A stretch of DNA of 64,000 nucleotides from DASXRU01 sp034665305 (GCA_034665305.1 JAXDFZ010000010.1:186001-250000), one strand, 5' to 3'. Shown: positions 8,185-16,347, counted from the first letter of the stretch. Notes: generated from the sequence alone by a model not told the origin. Numbers and translations: made by a program.

Positions 8185-8499
8185 ATGAAATTTCCGGGCG
8201 GATTTAATATCCAGCAGATGATGAGCCAGGCCAAGGTCATGCAAGAGAAGATGGCCAAAGAAATGGAAGAACTGCGCGTCGATGCTTCCGCCGGCGGCGG
8301 CGTCGTGACAGTCGCCATGAAAGGCAATCACGAAATCATCTCTTTGACGATTGATCCCGAAGCCGTTAAGGAAGGCGACGTTGAGATGCTGCAGGACATG
8401 ATTGTCGCGGCCATCAATGAAGCAAACCGCAAGGTCGACGAAGCCATGAAGGGCAAACTGGGTGGGATGTTGCCTCCGGGATTGGGAAACCTCTTCTGA
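8185..8499 (+). CDS. ybaB: YbaB/EbfC nucleoid-associated protein
   Basis: 104 residues, normal family length, with a GAGGTGA ribosome site 5 nt before the ATG. Typical motifs are the FNIQQMMSQAKVMQEKMAKEM coiled N-terminus (shown in part), VDASAGGGVVTVAMKGNHE and LTIDPEAV, followed by a Gly/Met-rich tail (KLGGMLPPGLGNLF). Dimeric DNA-binding protein thought to bridge DNA. It is followed by recR, the classical pairing; dnaX, often upstream in other bacteria, is absent here. Confidence 0.95.
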   Translation: MKFPGGFNIQQMMSQAKVMQEKMAKEMEELRVDASAGGGVVTVAMKGNHEIISLTIDPEAVKEGDVEMLQDMIVAAINEANRKVDEAMKGKLGGMLPPGLGNLF

Positions 8500-8627
8500 T
8501 TGCGGATTTCAGAATGCGGAATGCGGATTGGCTGATTCCCTCCGCGCTGATTCTGCCCATGAAAGCCGCTACCAATCATTGTGTTTTAAGATTCTGCAAT
8601 CCGCCATCCGCAATCTGAAATCCGAAG

Positions 8628-9242
8628 ATGCTTGATTACGCCGAACCAGTTACAAAGTTAATAGACGAATTCAAACGGCTGCCGAGCATTGGTCAGAAGT
8701 CTGCGCAAAGGCTGGCGTTTCACATTTTGCGCACGCCCGAAGCCGACGTGGAGCGATTCATACAAGCTTTGCGCGAAGTGAAGGAACGCATCATTCAGTG
8801 TTCCACCTGCAACAACCTCACCGACGTTGACCCTTGTCATTACTGTTCCTCGCCGTCGCGCGATCGTTCCATCATTTGCATCATCGAAGAGCCTTACAAC
8901 CTTGTCGCCGTGGAAAAAACCCGCAGCTACAAAGGGCTATATCACATTCTCCACGGCACGCTTTCTCCGATCCGCGGCATCGGACCGAGCAATTTGCGTT
9001 TGGATAATTTATTGACGCGCCTGCAGCCGGAGAACAACGAAGGCGTGGAGATTCAGGAAGTCATCCTGGCGACAAATCCGAACACGGAAGGCGAAGCGAC
9101 TGCGAACTACATCTCGCGTTTGCTGAAACCGCTGGGCCTGCGCGTTACGCGCATAGCGATGGGCATGCCGGTGGGCGGCGATTTGGAATACGTGGACGAA
9201 GTAACGATGGACAAAGCCCTGTCAAACAGGCACGAAATGTAG
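8628..9242 (+). CDS. recR: Recombination mediator RecR
   Basis: 204 residues, typical. An N-terminal helix-hairpin-helix (LPSIGQKSAQRLAFHIL), then a four-cysteine zinc finger (CSTCNN and DPCHYC, residues about 58-75), then a Toprim domain (IICIIEEPYNLVAVEKT, with ILATNPNTEGEATANYI) and a C-terminal Walker-B-like segment ending in the conserved IAMGMPVGGDLEYVDEVT. RecR acts with RecO/RecF to load RecA onto SSB-coated gaps. The 128-nt gap after ybaB holds an inverted GCGGATT-type repeat, so cotranscription is likely but not certain. The gene ends against the palindrome pair shared with pyrE. Confidence 0.97.
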   Translation: MLDYAEPVTKLIDEFKRLPSIGQKSAQRLAFHILRTPEADVERFIQALREVKERIIQCSTCNNLTDVDPCHYCSSPSRDRSIICIIEEPYNLVAVEKTRSYKGLYHILHGTLSPIRGIGPSNLRLDNLLTRLQPENNEGVEIQEVILATNPNTEGEATANYISRLLKPLGLRVTRIAMGMPVGGDLEYVDEVTMDKALSNRHEM

Positions 9243-9244
9243 TT

Positions 9245-9331
9245 GTGGGACAGACATTCCTGTCTGTCCTTTTTTCCAGTTCTGAAATCTCAGTGTCAGT
9301 GATAGCGGACAGGCAGGAATGCCTGCCCTAC
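9245..9331. repeat. Inverted pair of GTAG-foot palindromes between convergent recR and pyrE
   Basis: The right arm read inward is GTAGGGCAGGCATTCCTGCC followed by TGTCC; the left arm is GTGGGACAGACATTCCTGTC followed by TGTCC. Each arm is a near-perfect palindrome, and the two are inverted. The pair fills the whole 88-bp space between the two stop codons, and T6 at 9270-9275 follows the left hairpin, so it can act as a bidirectional terminator. The TAG stop codon of pyrE overlaps the GTAG foot of the right arm by one base. Related singles lie at 19696 and 58667. Confidence 0.8.
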
Positions 9332-9939
9332 TAAAAACGCACAGTTTCTTCCGGCGCGCCCGAGGTGCATTCCGTGCACTCGGCGCCGGTGTCATAATAC
9401 TTCGCGTCGAATTCAATCAAGCTTTCGATCTTCACGCCGTCGATGTCTTTTGGGGCACCGGTGAAACGCACGATGGCGCCACAGCCGATGATGGGCGCGC
9501 CCAGACTGCGTACCAGTTGCACGGTCTCTTCGATCGCGTGGCCACTGCGGATGATGTCGTCAACTATGATGCACGGGTTGATTTCCCCTTGATTCACATA
9601 CTGGCGAAACATTCGCTGGCCGCCTTCCTGCTCGGCCCAGTAAATCTGTTCCGCACTCAGCGCATCGCGCACCCCGAAGGCCACCGGAATCCCGCCGGAG
9701 CTGGGACTAATAACTGAAACTTTCGGCAACTGGCTGGCAATGTCGCGCTGCAAACGAAACTTGCGGCTGAGGGCGACGGCCAGGACACGCGCCGTGTCGT
9801 AGTAACGAAAGGCGAGCGGCATCTGAAAATAATGCGGCGTGTGTTTGCCGTTGGGATAGATGAAGTGCCCTTCGCGAAACGCTCCGGTGCGTTTCAGTAT
9901 TTGCATGATGGCATCGGGAGGTGGAATCAGTTGGACCAT
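9331..9939 (-). CDS. pyrE: Orotate phosphoribosyltransferase
   Basis: 202 residues. Converts orotate plus PRPP to OMP in pyrimidine synthesis. The PRPP-binding loop is CIIVDDIIRSGHAIEE (residues about 124-139), with SPSSGGIPVAFGV as the upstream substrate loop and GAFREGHFIYPNGKHTPHYF near the N-terminus. The tail carries a CTEC pair, as in the long-tailed subgroup of this family whose members often end with a CxxC. Convergent with recR through the palindrome pair. Alternative: a generic PRTase misnamed pyrE, judged less likely. Confidence 0.87.
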   Translation of the reverse strand: MVQLIPPPDAIMQILKRTGAFREGHFIYPNGKHTPHYFQMPLAFRYYDTARVLAVALSRKFRLQRDIASQLPKVSVISPSSGGIPVAFGVRDALSAEQIYWAEQEGGQRMFRQYVNQGEINPCIIVDDIIRSGHAIEETVQLVRSLGAPIIGCGAIVRFTGAPKDIDGVKIESLIEFDAKYYDTGAECTECTSGAPEETVRF

Positions 9940-9959
9940 GTCGTCGTCTCCTCAAAATT

Positions 9960-10008
9960 GTTTAGAGTCGGGCTACCCGACGGCGCCGGCAGTAACCCGC
10001 TGCTAAAC
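9960..10008. repeat. Inverted GTTTAGAG..GGGCTAC repeat
   Basis: GTTTAGAGTCGGGCTAC at 9960-9976 and GTAACCCGCTGCTAAAC at 9992-10008 are imperfect reverse complements around a 15-nt loop. The same repeat type occurs at 19732-19811, directly upstream of actC. It lies 21 bp before the pyrE start, so it is in the pyrE leader. Confidence 0.65.
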
Positions 10009-10047
10009 CCAAGTTGATAAGTTGCGTTTTGCGCCGCACAGCATACC

Positions 10048-10521
10048 TCAATCGAGTGGTTTTGCTCCATCCGGCAACGCCCGTTCGATCAATCGCCGCT
10101 GATCATTAATCAAACCGGAAGGCAGAGCATCGCGGGCGAACCACGCGGCGCTTTTGATTTCCACGCTTTGGGCGCGAGCGCGTCCGGATGGGCGGCAACG
10201 AAAAATGATTTCGATTTGACTGGGATTCCGCAGCGTACGCACGAAGGCGAACTCAGCACTCTCGAGTTCCAGGTCGGCCTCTTCGCGCAGTTCGCGCCGC
10301 ACCGCCTCTTCCGGCTGCTCGCCGGCCTCGACAAATCCGCCGGGAATGCCCCAACCGTTCCCCTTACGAAACACATGGTCCAGCAACAGGATGCGACCGT
10401 CCTGGTCAACCACTACGGCCGCGGCGGTGACAGTGAATCGTTCCTTGCGGAAGCGTGCGGTCCAGTGACGCAGACGGCGCGGCAAGTGACGCCATACGGA
10501 ACCCAGTAATTCCTTGTTCAT
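10048..10521 (-). CDS. Nudix hydrolase
   Basis: 157 residues from ATG 10521; in-frame codons further upstream fall in a spacer repeat. The Nudix box is complete: GGFVEAGEQPEEAVRRELREE (quoted in part; residues about 66-88), giving the Gx5Ex7REUxEExGU pattern with catalytic glutamates. Hydrolyses a nucleoside diphosphate linked to another moiety; the substrate cannot be read from sequence. VFRKGNGWGIPGG resembles NADH pyrophosphatase/ADP-ribose-type members. Confidence 0.88.
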   Translation of the reverse strand: MNKELLGSVWRHLPRRLRHWTARFRKERFTVTAAAVVVDQDGRILLLDHVFRKGNGWGIPGGFVEAGEQPEEAVRRELREEADLELESAEFAFVRTLRNPSQIEIIFRCRPSGRARAQSVEIKSAAWFARDALPSGLINDQRRLIERALPDGAKPLD

Positions 10522-10550
10522 TGCGGCCGTAGAATAACACGGGAGGTCAT

Positions 10551-10655
10551 GTCCAAAGTCCAACGTCCCACGTCCAAAGTCTAAGGGCAAACGCGACCCG
10601 AGAAAAAAAGACGTTGGACATTGGACGTTGGACTTTTACCGTTGGACTTTGGACG
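10551..10655. repeat. GTCCAACGTCC-type short repeats, inverted
   Basis: Several copies of GTCCAACGTCC / GTCCAAAGTC on the left are matched by GGACGTTGGAC / GTTGGACTTT on the right, giving an imperfect long hairpin between the divergent Nudix and zinc-ribbon genes. No promoter can be separated from it. Confidence 0.55.
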
Positions 10656-10719
10656 GAGGCGTGAGTAAGATTCGCTCCGAGCCTTCCTTCAAACTGTCCG
10701 GTAAGGGAAAACTGATCGT

Positions 10720-11526
10720 ATGTCAGCTAACGCTTCCGATACTGCCGTCACGACACCGTCTGTGGCCGACCAGACACCCGCAGTCCCCAAAGCGATTACG
10801 AACGCGCAGACGGTCTGCAATCAAAAAAATGAAAAGGGAAAGCTCTGCAACGGACATTTGAAACAATTGAAGACGGCGGGCGAGGCAGCGGAAGTTCACC
10901 TGCGCGGTGATGATGTCCTTTTTAAGTGTCAGGTATGCGGCACGCTTTACATGGGACCACCGCTGGGCCACCTGCGCGATCCGGAAAAGCAACATCGTTT
11001 TGTGCAAGCGGAACTAACGGCCTTGCTGCAAGCCGCGGGCGGCACCATGCCGGTGATCAAAAAGAATGCGCAGGGCGCGTATGTCCTGGCCGAGGCGTTG
11101 GCGGACAATGCGCACGCGCCGGCGAAACCGGCTGCCGCCAAAACGACCGTGCCCGTGGCACCCGCGGATTCTTCACCGGCGGCCGACACGCATCGACCGG
11201 CGGCGGAAGCGCAAGCAAGCACGGGCCAGGCTTCAGCGGCGCCGTTGAGTCCTGCCGCCGCAACCGCGTCGCCAGTAGCTGCACCGGAAACGCCGGCTGA
11301 TCTCGCGCCCGACGCGGTGGCCGCATCAGTTGAAGTCCAACCGACTGCGCCGGCCGCTGACAAGCCAAAGCCCGCGCCTCGCCAAGCCGGCGGTCCACTG
11401 CATCGTGGAACCTATGCTGGATTTGTAGATTCGGGACCCGTTGCCGGGGAGACCTTCGAACAAAAGATCGCGCGCCTGACCCAACTCGCCGCCGCCGCGA
11501 AACAAAAATCGGAAGAAGGCGGGTAG
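10720..11526 (+). CDS. Zinc-ribbon-like protein with Ala/Pro-rich tail
   Basis: 268 residues, not a family I recognise. Residues about 33-76 hold two cysteine pairs (CNQKNEKGKLC and CQVCGTLYMGPP) resembling a degenerate zinc ribbon, followed by a helix (KQHRFVQAELTALLQAAGG). Residues 130-225 are a low-complexity Ala/Pro/Thr linker. A conserved-looking C-terminus (GGPLHRGTYAGFVDSGPVAGETFEQKIARLTQ) ends the protein (quoted as a description of residues 228-260). No signal peptide or membrane segment. The linker's extreme alanine bias explains several long shadow frames on the other strand. Confidence 0.7.
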   Translation: MSANASDTAVTTPSVADQTPAVPKAITNAQTVCNQKNEKGKLCNGHLKQLKTAGEAAEVHLRGDDVLFKCQVCGTLYMGPPLGHLRDPEKQHRFVQAELTALLQAAGGTMPVIKKNAQGAYVLAEALADNAHAPAKPAAAKTTVPVAPADSSPAADTHRPAAEAQASTGQASAAPLSPAAATASPVAAPETPADLAPDAVAASVEVQPTAPAADKPKPAPRQAGGPLHRGTYAGFVDSGPVAGETFEQKIARLTQLAAAAKQKSEEGG

Positions 11527-11527
11527 G

Positions 11528-12532
11528 CTAGTTTTCCGTCACGATCAAACCTTCGCGATCGAGTTTCCAATTCAAAACTTCAGCGCCCTGCGATGTTAGG
11601 GCTTGCTCGACTTCTTCGCGGCGCCCGGAGGCGCAGAGGAATGCGATGCATCCTCCGCCGCCCGCGCCGCAAACTTTCGCTGCTTCCGCGCCGTGCGCCA
11701 GGGCAGTTTTTACCAGCGCTTCCATTTGTGGCGTGGTGACGCCCGGGGCCAGGCGTTTGCGGTTGGGATAGGCCTGCCGCATCGTTTCCACCATCCGTTC
11801 CCAATCGTTGGCCAGCAAAGCATCCCGAACGCGCAACGCCGAATCGCGTATGCCTTCGAATAACTGAAACAGCTCCGGATCCCCGTCGATGTGACGCTTG
11901 GTAATGTCCCAGTTGTTCGTTCCGGAAAGCCTGGGCTCGCCGGTATAGCAAATGGCAATGCGCTCTTCGAGCTTCGCTTCGTCGATGGCGAGGGCTTGTC
12001 TTTCAATCCCGTCCGCGCGGAAATAAATGCACGACGTCGCACCGTAAAGCGCCGAATAGTAATCCTGAAAACCGGCCGGAACCTTGATCACGGTAGTTTC
12101 GATATTGGCAGCAATCGTTATGAACTTGCGGCGCTCAAAGCGCTCGCCCGTCAAACGGTTCAGCGCGCCGATACATGCGATCGCCAATGCCGACGATCCC
12201 GCGAGGCCGGCTCCTGCTGGAGCTTCGCTGAGCGCCGTCAAATGAAATCCGGTTTGCGGTTTAAAGAAATGAACTAACTTGGCGAGCAACTCCAGTCGCT
12301 CTTCGCGGGCGAGATCATCGACGGCATCCAGAGTGGTTTCGAAGGTTACGTTACGGTCTTTTGACTCCAGCACGATGCGACGATCGTCGTTGGTCTGAAT
12401 GCGCACACGTGCGCGCAGGGAAGTGGCAAAATTTACCGTGGCGGCGCCCGGGTGGAATAAATAAAGCGGCCAGATATCGATTGTGCCGCCCGCAAGATCA
12501 ACCCTGGTAGGTGCAGAGGATTCAATTATCAT
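11528..12532 (-). CDS. GHMP-family sugar kinase (heptose/fucose kinase-like)
   Basis: 334 residues. Motif 1: SSAPTRVDLAGGTIDIWP; motif 2, the ATP loop: EAPAGAGLAGSSALAIA (about residues 105-121); motif 3: KVCGAGGGGCIAFL near the C-terminus. The N-terminal APTRVDLAGGxxD form is typical of D-glycero-D-manno-heptose-7-phosphate kinase, L-fucokinase and related enzymes that phosphorylate a sugar for NDP-sugar synthesis. The substrate cannot be chosen, since no nucleotidyltransferase is adjacent. It converges with the zinc-ribbon gene with one base between stops. Confidence 0.86.
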   Translation of the reverse strand: MIIESSAPTRVDLAGGTIDIWPLYLFHPGAATVNFATSLRARVRIQTNDDRRIVLESKDRNVTFETTLDAVDDLAREERLELLAKLVHFFKPQTGFHLTALSEAPAGAGLAGSSALAIACIGALNRLTGERFERRKFITIAANIETTVIKVPAGFQDYYSALYGATSCIYFRADGIERQALAIDEAKLEERIAICYTGEPRLSGTNNWDITKRHIDGDPELFQLFEGIRDSALRVRDALLANDWERMVETMRQAYPNRKRLAPGVTTPQMEALVKTALAHGAEAAKVCGAGGGGCIAFLCASGRREEVEQALTSQGAEVLNWKLDREGLIVTEN

Positions 12533-12559
12533 TGTTTCGAAATTCTATGACGGTCCTAC

Positions 12560-12736
12560 GATTGCGGAATTCGGATTGCGGATTGCAGATTCAAAATTTA
12601 TCCGTCCTATGATCATAACAGATTCAGTCGATTGCGGAATTCGGATTGCGGAAGGCGGAATTCCAAGATCGATTATGGGGCACAACTCTGCTGCGGGTTC
12701 TTAATTCCTCATTCCGCAATCCGAATTCCGCAATCG
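12560..12736. repeat. ATTGCGGAATTCGGATTGCG repeat, two direct copies and one inverted
   Basis: A 24-bp unit beginning CGATTGCGGAATTCGG is found at 12560-12583 and 12629-12652, with an exact inverted copy at 12713-12736. It fills the spacer between the GHMP kinase and DedA genes. Shorter fragments of the same phrase (GCGGATTGCGGATT) appear at 7171-7196, 8500-8625 and near 45650. Confidence 0.75.
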
Positions 12737-12744
12737 GCCAAGCA

Positions 12745-13491
12745 TCAATCGGCAGTTTTCGTGTCACTTTCCTTTGCCTTGGGAACGGACGCGTCTTCGT
12801 CCCGCGCGGCTTGAGATTTGAAGTGGATCCGATCGTGAATCTCTTCCTTGAGTTCCTTAAACCCCTCGAGCGCAGCCTGCTCCAGTTCCTGCAAACGCTC
12901 TGGCTGCGCTTCTTCCACCTTCCGGGAAATCCAAAAACGTTTCACCACATAAACTGCGGCCACTCCGGCAACCACAATCACGAGGAGGATTTTGCCGAGG
13001 TGACGAAAATCCCCGATCAGCCGCATTACCGCGCTGCTGAAAAAATAGCCGGCACCGCTGAGAATGAACACCCAGGCGAAGCAACTGCCGAACGAAACTA
13101 TCAGGAAACGGAGGTAAGGCATCCGGCCCACGCCGTAAAAAACACACGAAGCCCAGCGCAAGCCGTAAATATATTTTGACAGAAAGATTGAGAGCGGACC
13201 GAACTTATCGGTCAGTTTTTGCAAACGCGGTGCGGCCCGACGATAAAAGGATCGATCGCGAATTGTCTTGCTGCAGCCGCGGCCCAAACCATACGCAAGG
13301 TTATCGCTGGCAACGCCGCCGAGCGTGCCATAAAGCAGAACCCATCCGAAACTGTATTCGCCAAAAAACGCACTATGGGCGAGCACGCCGGCGATCAGCA
13401 GCGTCAGATCGCCCTCGACCATTACCAGGAAGAAGACTGAGTAAAGGCCGTACTGCCCTATCAGATCGTAAACGAACTGGAGAGTGTTCAT
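12745..13491 (-). CDS. DedA / SNARE-associated family membrane protein
   Basis: 248 residues. The DedA core shows the re-entrant segment FFLVMVEGDLTLLIAGVLAH, then GGVASDNLAYGLGRGCS, FLSKYIYGLRWASCVFYGVGRM (first part quoted) and a long helix ILLVIVVAGVAAVYVV. The usual GR-containing loop and acidic residue in the first re-entrant helix (VEGD) are present. These integral inner-membrane proteins are implicated in lipid-carrier (C55-P, phosphatidylethanolamine) translocation. Residues 180-248 add a hydrophilic helical tail rich in E/K, longer than usual. Confidence 0.87.
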   Translation of the reverse strand: MNTLQFVYDLIGQYGLYSVFFLVMVEGDLTLLIAGVLAHSAFFGEYSFGWVLLYGTLGGVASDNLAYGLGRGCSKTIRDRSFYRRAAPRLQKLTDKFGPLSIFLSKYIYGLRWASCVFYGVGRMPYLRFLIVSFGSCFAWVFILSGAGYFFSSAVMRLIGDFRHLGKILLVIVVAGVAAVYVVKRFWISRKVEEAQPERLQELEQAALEGFKELKEEIHDRIHFKSQAARDEDASVPKAKESDTKTAD

Positions 13492-13554
13492 AGAAAGTGA
13501 GCGGGCGACGGCAGTGGGCTGCGAGGGCGACTCGAAAGCGAAGCGCGCCGGTTG

Positions 13555-14055
13555 CTAGCCAGGTTTTTCTTCCGCTGGGGGCTTAACGACCAGCACCGGG
13601 CATTCCGCATGACGCACTACAGCTTCGGCCGTCGAGCCAAAAAGAATTCGGCCCCAGCCGGTGCGTCCGTGTGATGAAACGACGATCAGATCTACGCTCC
13701 TCTCTTTTGCGACGCGGACAATTTCCGTGGCCGCTTCACCGTGAACAATCAGTTCCTCGACTTTCAGGCCGGAGCAAGCTTCGCTTTCGGCAAACTTTGG
13801 CAGTTCCCGTTCAGCGGAATCTTCGAGTTGCCCGCTGATGTCTCCGATCGGTAAAGGCTCTGACATCCCAGTGTAGCCGACGGCCGGCACAACTGTCTCG
13901 ACCACATGCAGGCAAATCAGCGAGGCGCCAGTCGCGCGCGCGATGTTCGCAGCATACGGCAAAGCGAAATTTGCGCAATCGCTAAAGTCCGTAGGCAGCA
14001 GAATAGTCTGCACTTTCATAACGGAAGCGGCGGCGCTGTTTATAGAATCCGGCAT
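13555..14055 (-). CDS. Universal stress protein (UspA domain)
   Basis: 166 residues from ATG 14055, which has AGGA 9 nt upstream; ATG 14019 is the alternative. One Usp domain: QTILLPTDFSDCANFALPYA at the start and the ATP-binding signature SSHGRTGWGRILFGSTAEAV near residue 135, matching GxxGx9G(S/T). Binds ATP; role in stress adaptation is inferred from the family. It is monocistronic, divergent from the ROK kinase. Confidence 0.92.
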   Translation of the reverse strand: MPDSINSAAASVMKVQTILLPTDFSDCANFALPYAANIARATGASLICLHVVETVVPAVGYTGMSEPLPIGDISGQLEDSAERELPKFAESEACSGLKVEELIVHGEAATEIVRVAKERSVDLIVVSSHGRTGWGRILFGSTAEAVVRHAECPVLVVKPPAEEKPG

Positions 14056-14239
14056 CGTTAGGAGTCCTGTTTGCCTGAGACGCAAGCACCCGGTTCACTG
14101 TCCAGCCAGCGGTATATTCTTAAGCCGCGCCGCATTTTACACGCAGAAGGCCCGCGTTTGACAGCCTGTGGGCCGTTTATTACAATCCGCCCATTCCCTG
14201 CCAAACTATCGCTATTTCACTGAAAGATTTTCGTTGACT

Positions 14240-15205
14240 ATGACCAACCCTACTTCCGCGACAGCGAATTACATCGGCATCGATCTTTCCGGGCGCAACC
14301 TGCGTGCGGTGCTAATTGATGCCACCGGAACGGTTGGTGAGCGGCGCCAGACCCCGCTGGAGCGCAACAACATCGCCAATCAGATCGTCACCGTGATTGC
14401 CGGTTTGCGCGAAGCTTCGGCAAACGTGGCCGCGGTGGGCGTTGGCATTCCGGGCCTGGTTAATCGCGACACGGATCGCGTTTTAGTTTCTTCCGATCTC
14501 CCTTCGATTGTCAGCGGCGACGTCCATGCGCAACTGATGAAAGCCACCGGTCTACGGGTGGAACTGGAGAACGACGCCAACGCCGCGGCTTACGGCGAAT
14601 TCGTAGCCGGCGTTGGGGGCAAACATCGCGACATGTTCTACATCACGATCGGCGAAGGGATTGGCGGGGCGCTGATCATGGACAGCAAGCTCTGGATTGG
14701 AGCGTCCGGTTGCGCGGGTGAGATTGGGCACATCACGATCGACACCGAAGGAATTGAGTGCGTCTGTGGCAATCGCGGCTGTTTGGAAACGGTGGCCTCG
14801 GGTCCGAATATTGTGCGCCGCGCCAAGGAACGACTGAATCGCGATTCGACTTCTTCGCTGTCGCGCCTGGCAATGACCGAGTCGTTCACCGCCGACGATA
14901 TGGCCCGCGAAGCGACCAACGGCGATGACTTCTCGCTAATGATGATCGAACGCACGGGGAAATACATCGGGACCGCAGTCGCCAGTGTCATCAACTTGCT
15001 GAGCATTGAACTCGTTGTGTTGGGCGGGGGCGTAATGGAGGCGGGCGATCTAATCTTGAAACCCATCATCGAAGAAGCGCGGCGCCGCGCTTTCCAACCG
15101 TGCTTTGAAGCCACCAGGATAGTCGCCGCGACACTCGGCGCCGACGCCGGGGCGATCGGTGCAGCGCTATTGGCCCGCGACGCCCCGCAAAGCGCCGGCA
15201 AATAA
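14240..15205 (+). CDS. ROK-family sugar kinase (glucokinase-like)
   Basis: 321 residues from ATG 14240; the frame opens upstream without a ribosome site. N-terminal phosphate motif YIGIDLSGRNLRAVLID, the catalytic ELENDANAAAYGE (Asp of END), YITIGEGIGGALI, then the ROK zinc signature GHITID..ECVCGNRGCLE near residue 170, and the adenosine motif VVLGGGVMEAG. There is no N-terminal winged helix, so it is an enzyme rather than a NagC/XylR-type repressor. Glucose or a related hexose is the likely substrate. Confidence 0.9.
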   Translation: MTNPTSATANYIGIDLSGRNLRAVLIDATGTVGERRQTPLERNNIANQIVTVIAGLREASANVAAVGVGIPGLVNRDTDRVLVSSDLPSIVSGDVHAQLMKATGLRVELENDANAAAYGEFVAGVGGKHRDMFYITIGEGIGGALIMDSKLWIGASGCAGEIGHITIDTEGIECVCGNRGCLETVASGPNIVRRAKERLNRDSTSSLSRLAMTESFTADDMAREATNGDDFSLMMIERTGKYIGTAVASVINLLSIELVVLGGGVMEAGDLILKPIIEEARRRAFQPCFEATRIVAATLGADAGAIGAALLARDAPQSAGK

Positions 15206-15227
15206 GAGTTGTAGAGCGTCAAGAGTT

Positions 15228-15260
15228 GTAGGGGCGTCACTCCGTGGGCGCCCCCTTTTT
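15228..15260 (+). terminator. GTAG-foot palindrome acting as likely terminator
   Basis: GTAGGGGCGTCACTCCGTGG continues as GCGCCCCCTTTTT. The hairpin GGGGCG/CGCCCC followed by T5 lies 23 nt after the ROK stop. It is one of four copies of the GTAGGGGCG(G)CACTCCGTGG family in the window (also 41118, 48130 and the pair at 60592-60682). Confidence 0.7.
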
Positions 15261-15287
15261 ATGTCAAATCAAAAGTCATTGGCTAAG

Positions 15288-15493
15288 CGCCAACGGCGCG
15301 AAATGTAAGAGCCCAGGCCAACGGCCTGGGTACTGGTGTAGCGTATGCGCCAAGCGCTGAAAGCGCGCAATCGAATTCGTATCGATAGCAGCGATTACAT
15401 CGATTTATTGCTTTGCCGCCCTTTCAGGGCCCTGGCGTTTGTTCGCCACTGATCCCGGGTCGTTGGCCCGGGCTATTACATTTCGCGCCGTTG
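15288..15493. repeat. Nested hairpin array
   Basis: Outer arms 15291-15330 and 15454-15493 match as reverse complements at about 36 of 40 positions, and each contains its own hairpin (CCCAGGCCAACGGCCTGGG; CCCGGGTCGTTGGCCCGGG). Inside them, GCGCTGAAAGCGC (15354-15366) faces GCCCTTTCAGGGC (15418-15430). The array fills most of the 444-bp gap between the ROK gene and actA; nothing else is recognisable there except the palindrome at 15623. Confidence 0.75.
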
Positions 15494-15622
15494 TCGCTTG
15501 AAGACGCAACCTTTAAATCCGCGATCAACCCTTCACTTGAAAAAATAAACTCATCTGTTAAAGTAGTCGGCCTTAGCAATATCATTAAGTAGTTTAAGAG
15601 AAGGCAGACTTCCAACTGTCCC

Positions 15623-15642
15623 GACAGGCAGGAATGCCTGTC
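15623..15642. repeat. GACAGGCAGGAATGCCTGTC palindrome just before actA
   Basis: A 20-bp near-perfect palindrome 7 nt upstream of the actA start codon, of the same family as those at 9245, 19696 and 58667 but without a GTAG foot. Its position would overlap the ribosome-binding region of actA, for which no Shine-Dalgarno sequence is visible. Confidence 0.7.
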
Positions 15643-15649
15643 CGATGCG

Positions 15650-16318
15650 ATGCCACAGATTTTTCGTCACAGTACGAACTATCTCGCGCGGGCCACTATC
15701 TTCGGCGCCATCTTTATATTGCTGGCGGCGCTGTGGGTGACCGCTTCGATCAACCGTTCGGGATGGAACACCGGACAGTGGATTGAACGCCAACAACCGG
15801 TCCAATTCAGCCACAAACACCACGTGGGCGATGACGGCATTGATTGTCGTTACTGTCACACCTCTGTGGAGACAGCGGCGTCGGCCGGCATGCCTTCGAC
15901 CAGCACCTGCATGAATTGTCACAAACAGATCTGGGCGGACAGCCCTTATCTGGAACCGGTGCGCGCCAGTTTCAAAACCGGTAAGCCGCTGGAGTGGATC
16001 CGCGTTCACGATCTGCCGGACTTCGCTTATTTCAATCACAGTATTCATGTGAAGAAGGGCGTCGGTTGTTCGACCTGCCACGGCCGGGTCGACCAGATGC
16101 CGATCGCTTACCAGGCTTCGTCGCTGCAGATGGAGTGGTGCCTGGAGTGTCATCGCAATCCGGAAAAATTCGTGCGCCCGCGGGAAAAGATTTTCGATAT
16201 GGAGTGGCGGCCGCAGAACAATTCGAAAGAAGAGATCGCGCAGGGACGCGATTTGCTAAAGCTGTATCACGTGCAGGGCCCAAACATTTTGACCAGCTGC
16301 TCCACGTGCCACCGGTGA
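15650..16318 (+). CDS. actA: ACIII subunit A, pentahaem cytochrome c
   Basis: 222 residues. One N-terminal membrane helix (residues about 14-32, TIFGAIFILLAALWV) anchors a periplasmic domain with five CxxCH haem sites at Cys66, 87, 140, 164 and 217. The histidines in FSHKHH and FNHSIH, before the first and third sites, are candidate distal ligands. This is the electron-transfer subunit of alternative complex III, which oxidises menaquinol in place of the bc1 complex. First gene of a ten-gene-plus respiratory cluster on the plus strand. No clear ribosome site. Confidence 0.95.
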   Translation: MPQIFRHSTNYLARATIFGAIFILLAALWVTASINRSGWNTGQWIERQQPVQFSHKHHVGDDGIDCRYCHTSVETAASAGMPSTSTCMNCHKQIWADSPYLEPVRASFKTGKPLEWIRVHDLPDFAYFNHSIHVKKGVGCSTCHGRVDQMPIAYQASSLQMEWCLECHRNPEKFVRPREKIFDMEWRPQNNSKEEIAQGRDLLKLYHVQGPNILTSCSTCHR

Positions 16319-16324
16319 GGTTAT

Positions 16325-16347
16325 GGAGTGCGCTGACCTGTCAGCGC
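16325..16347. repeat. Single GGAG-foot palindrome between actA and actB
   Basis: GGAGT followed by GCGCTGAC CT GTCAGCGC, a perfect 8-bp stem with a 2-nt loop, 7 nt after the actA stop. This is a solitary arm of the GGAG-foot class found in pairs at 2704, 7966 and 22034. In the act messenger it may stabilise or attenuate between actA and actB. Confidence 0.7.
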
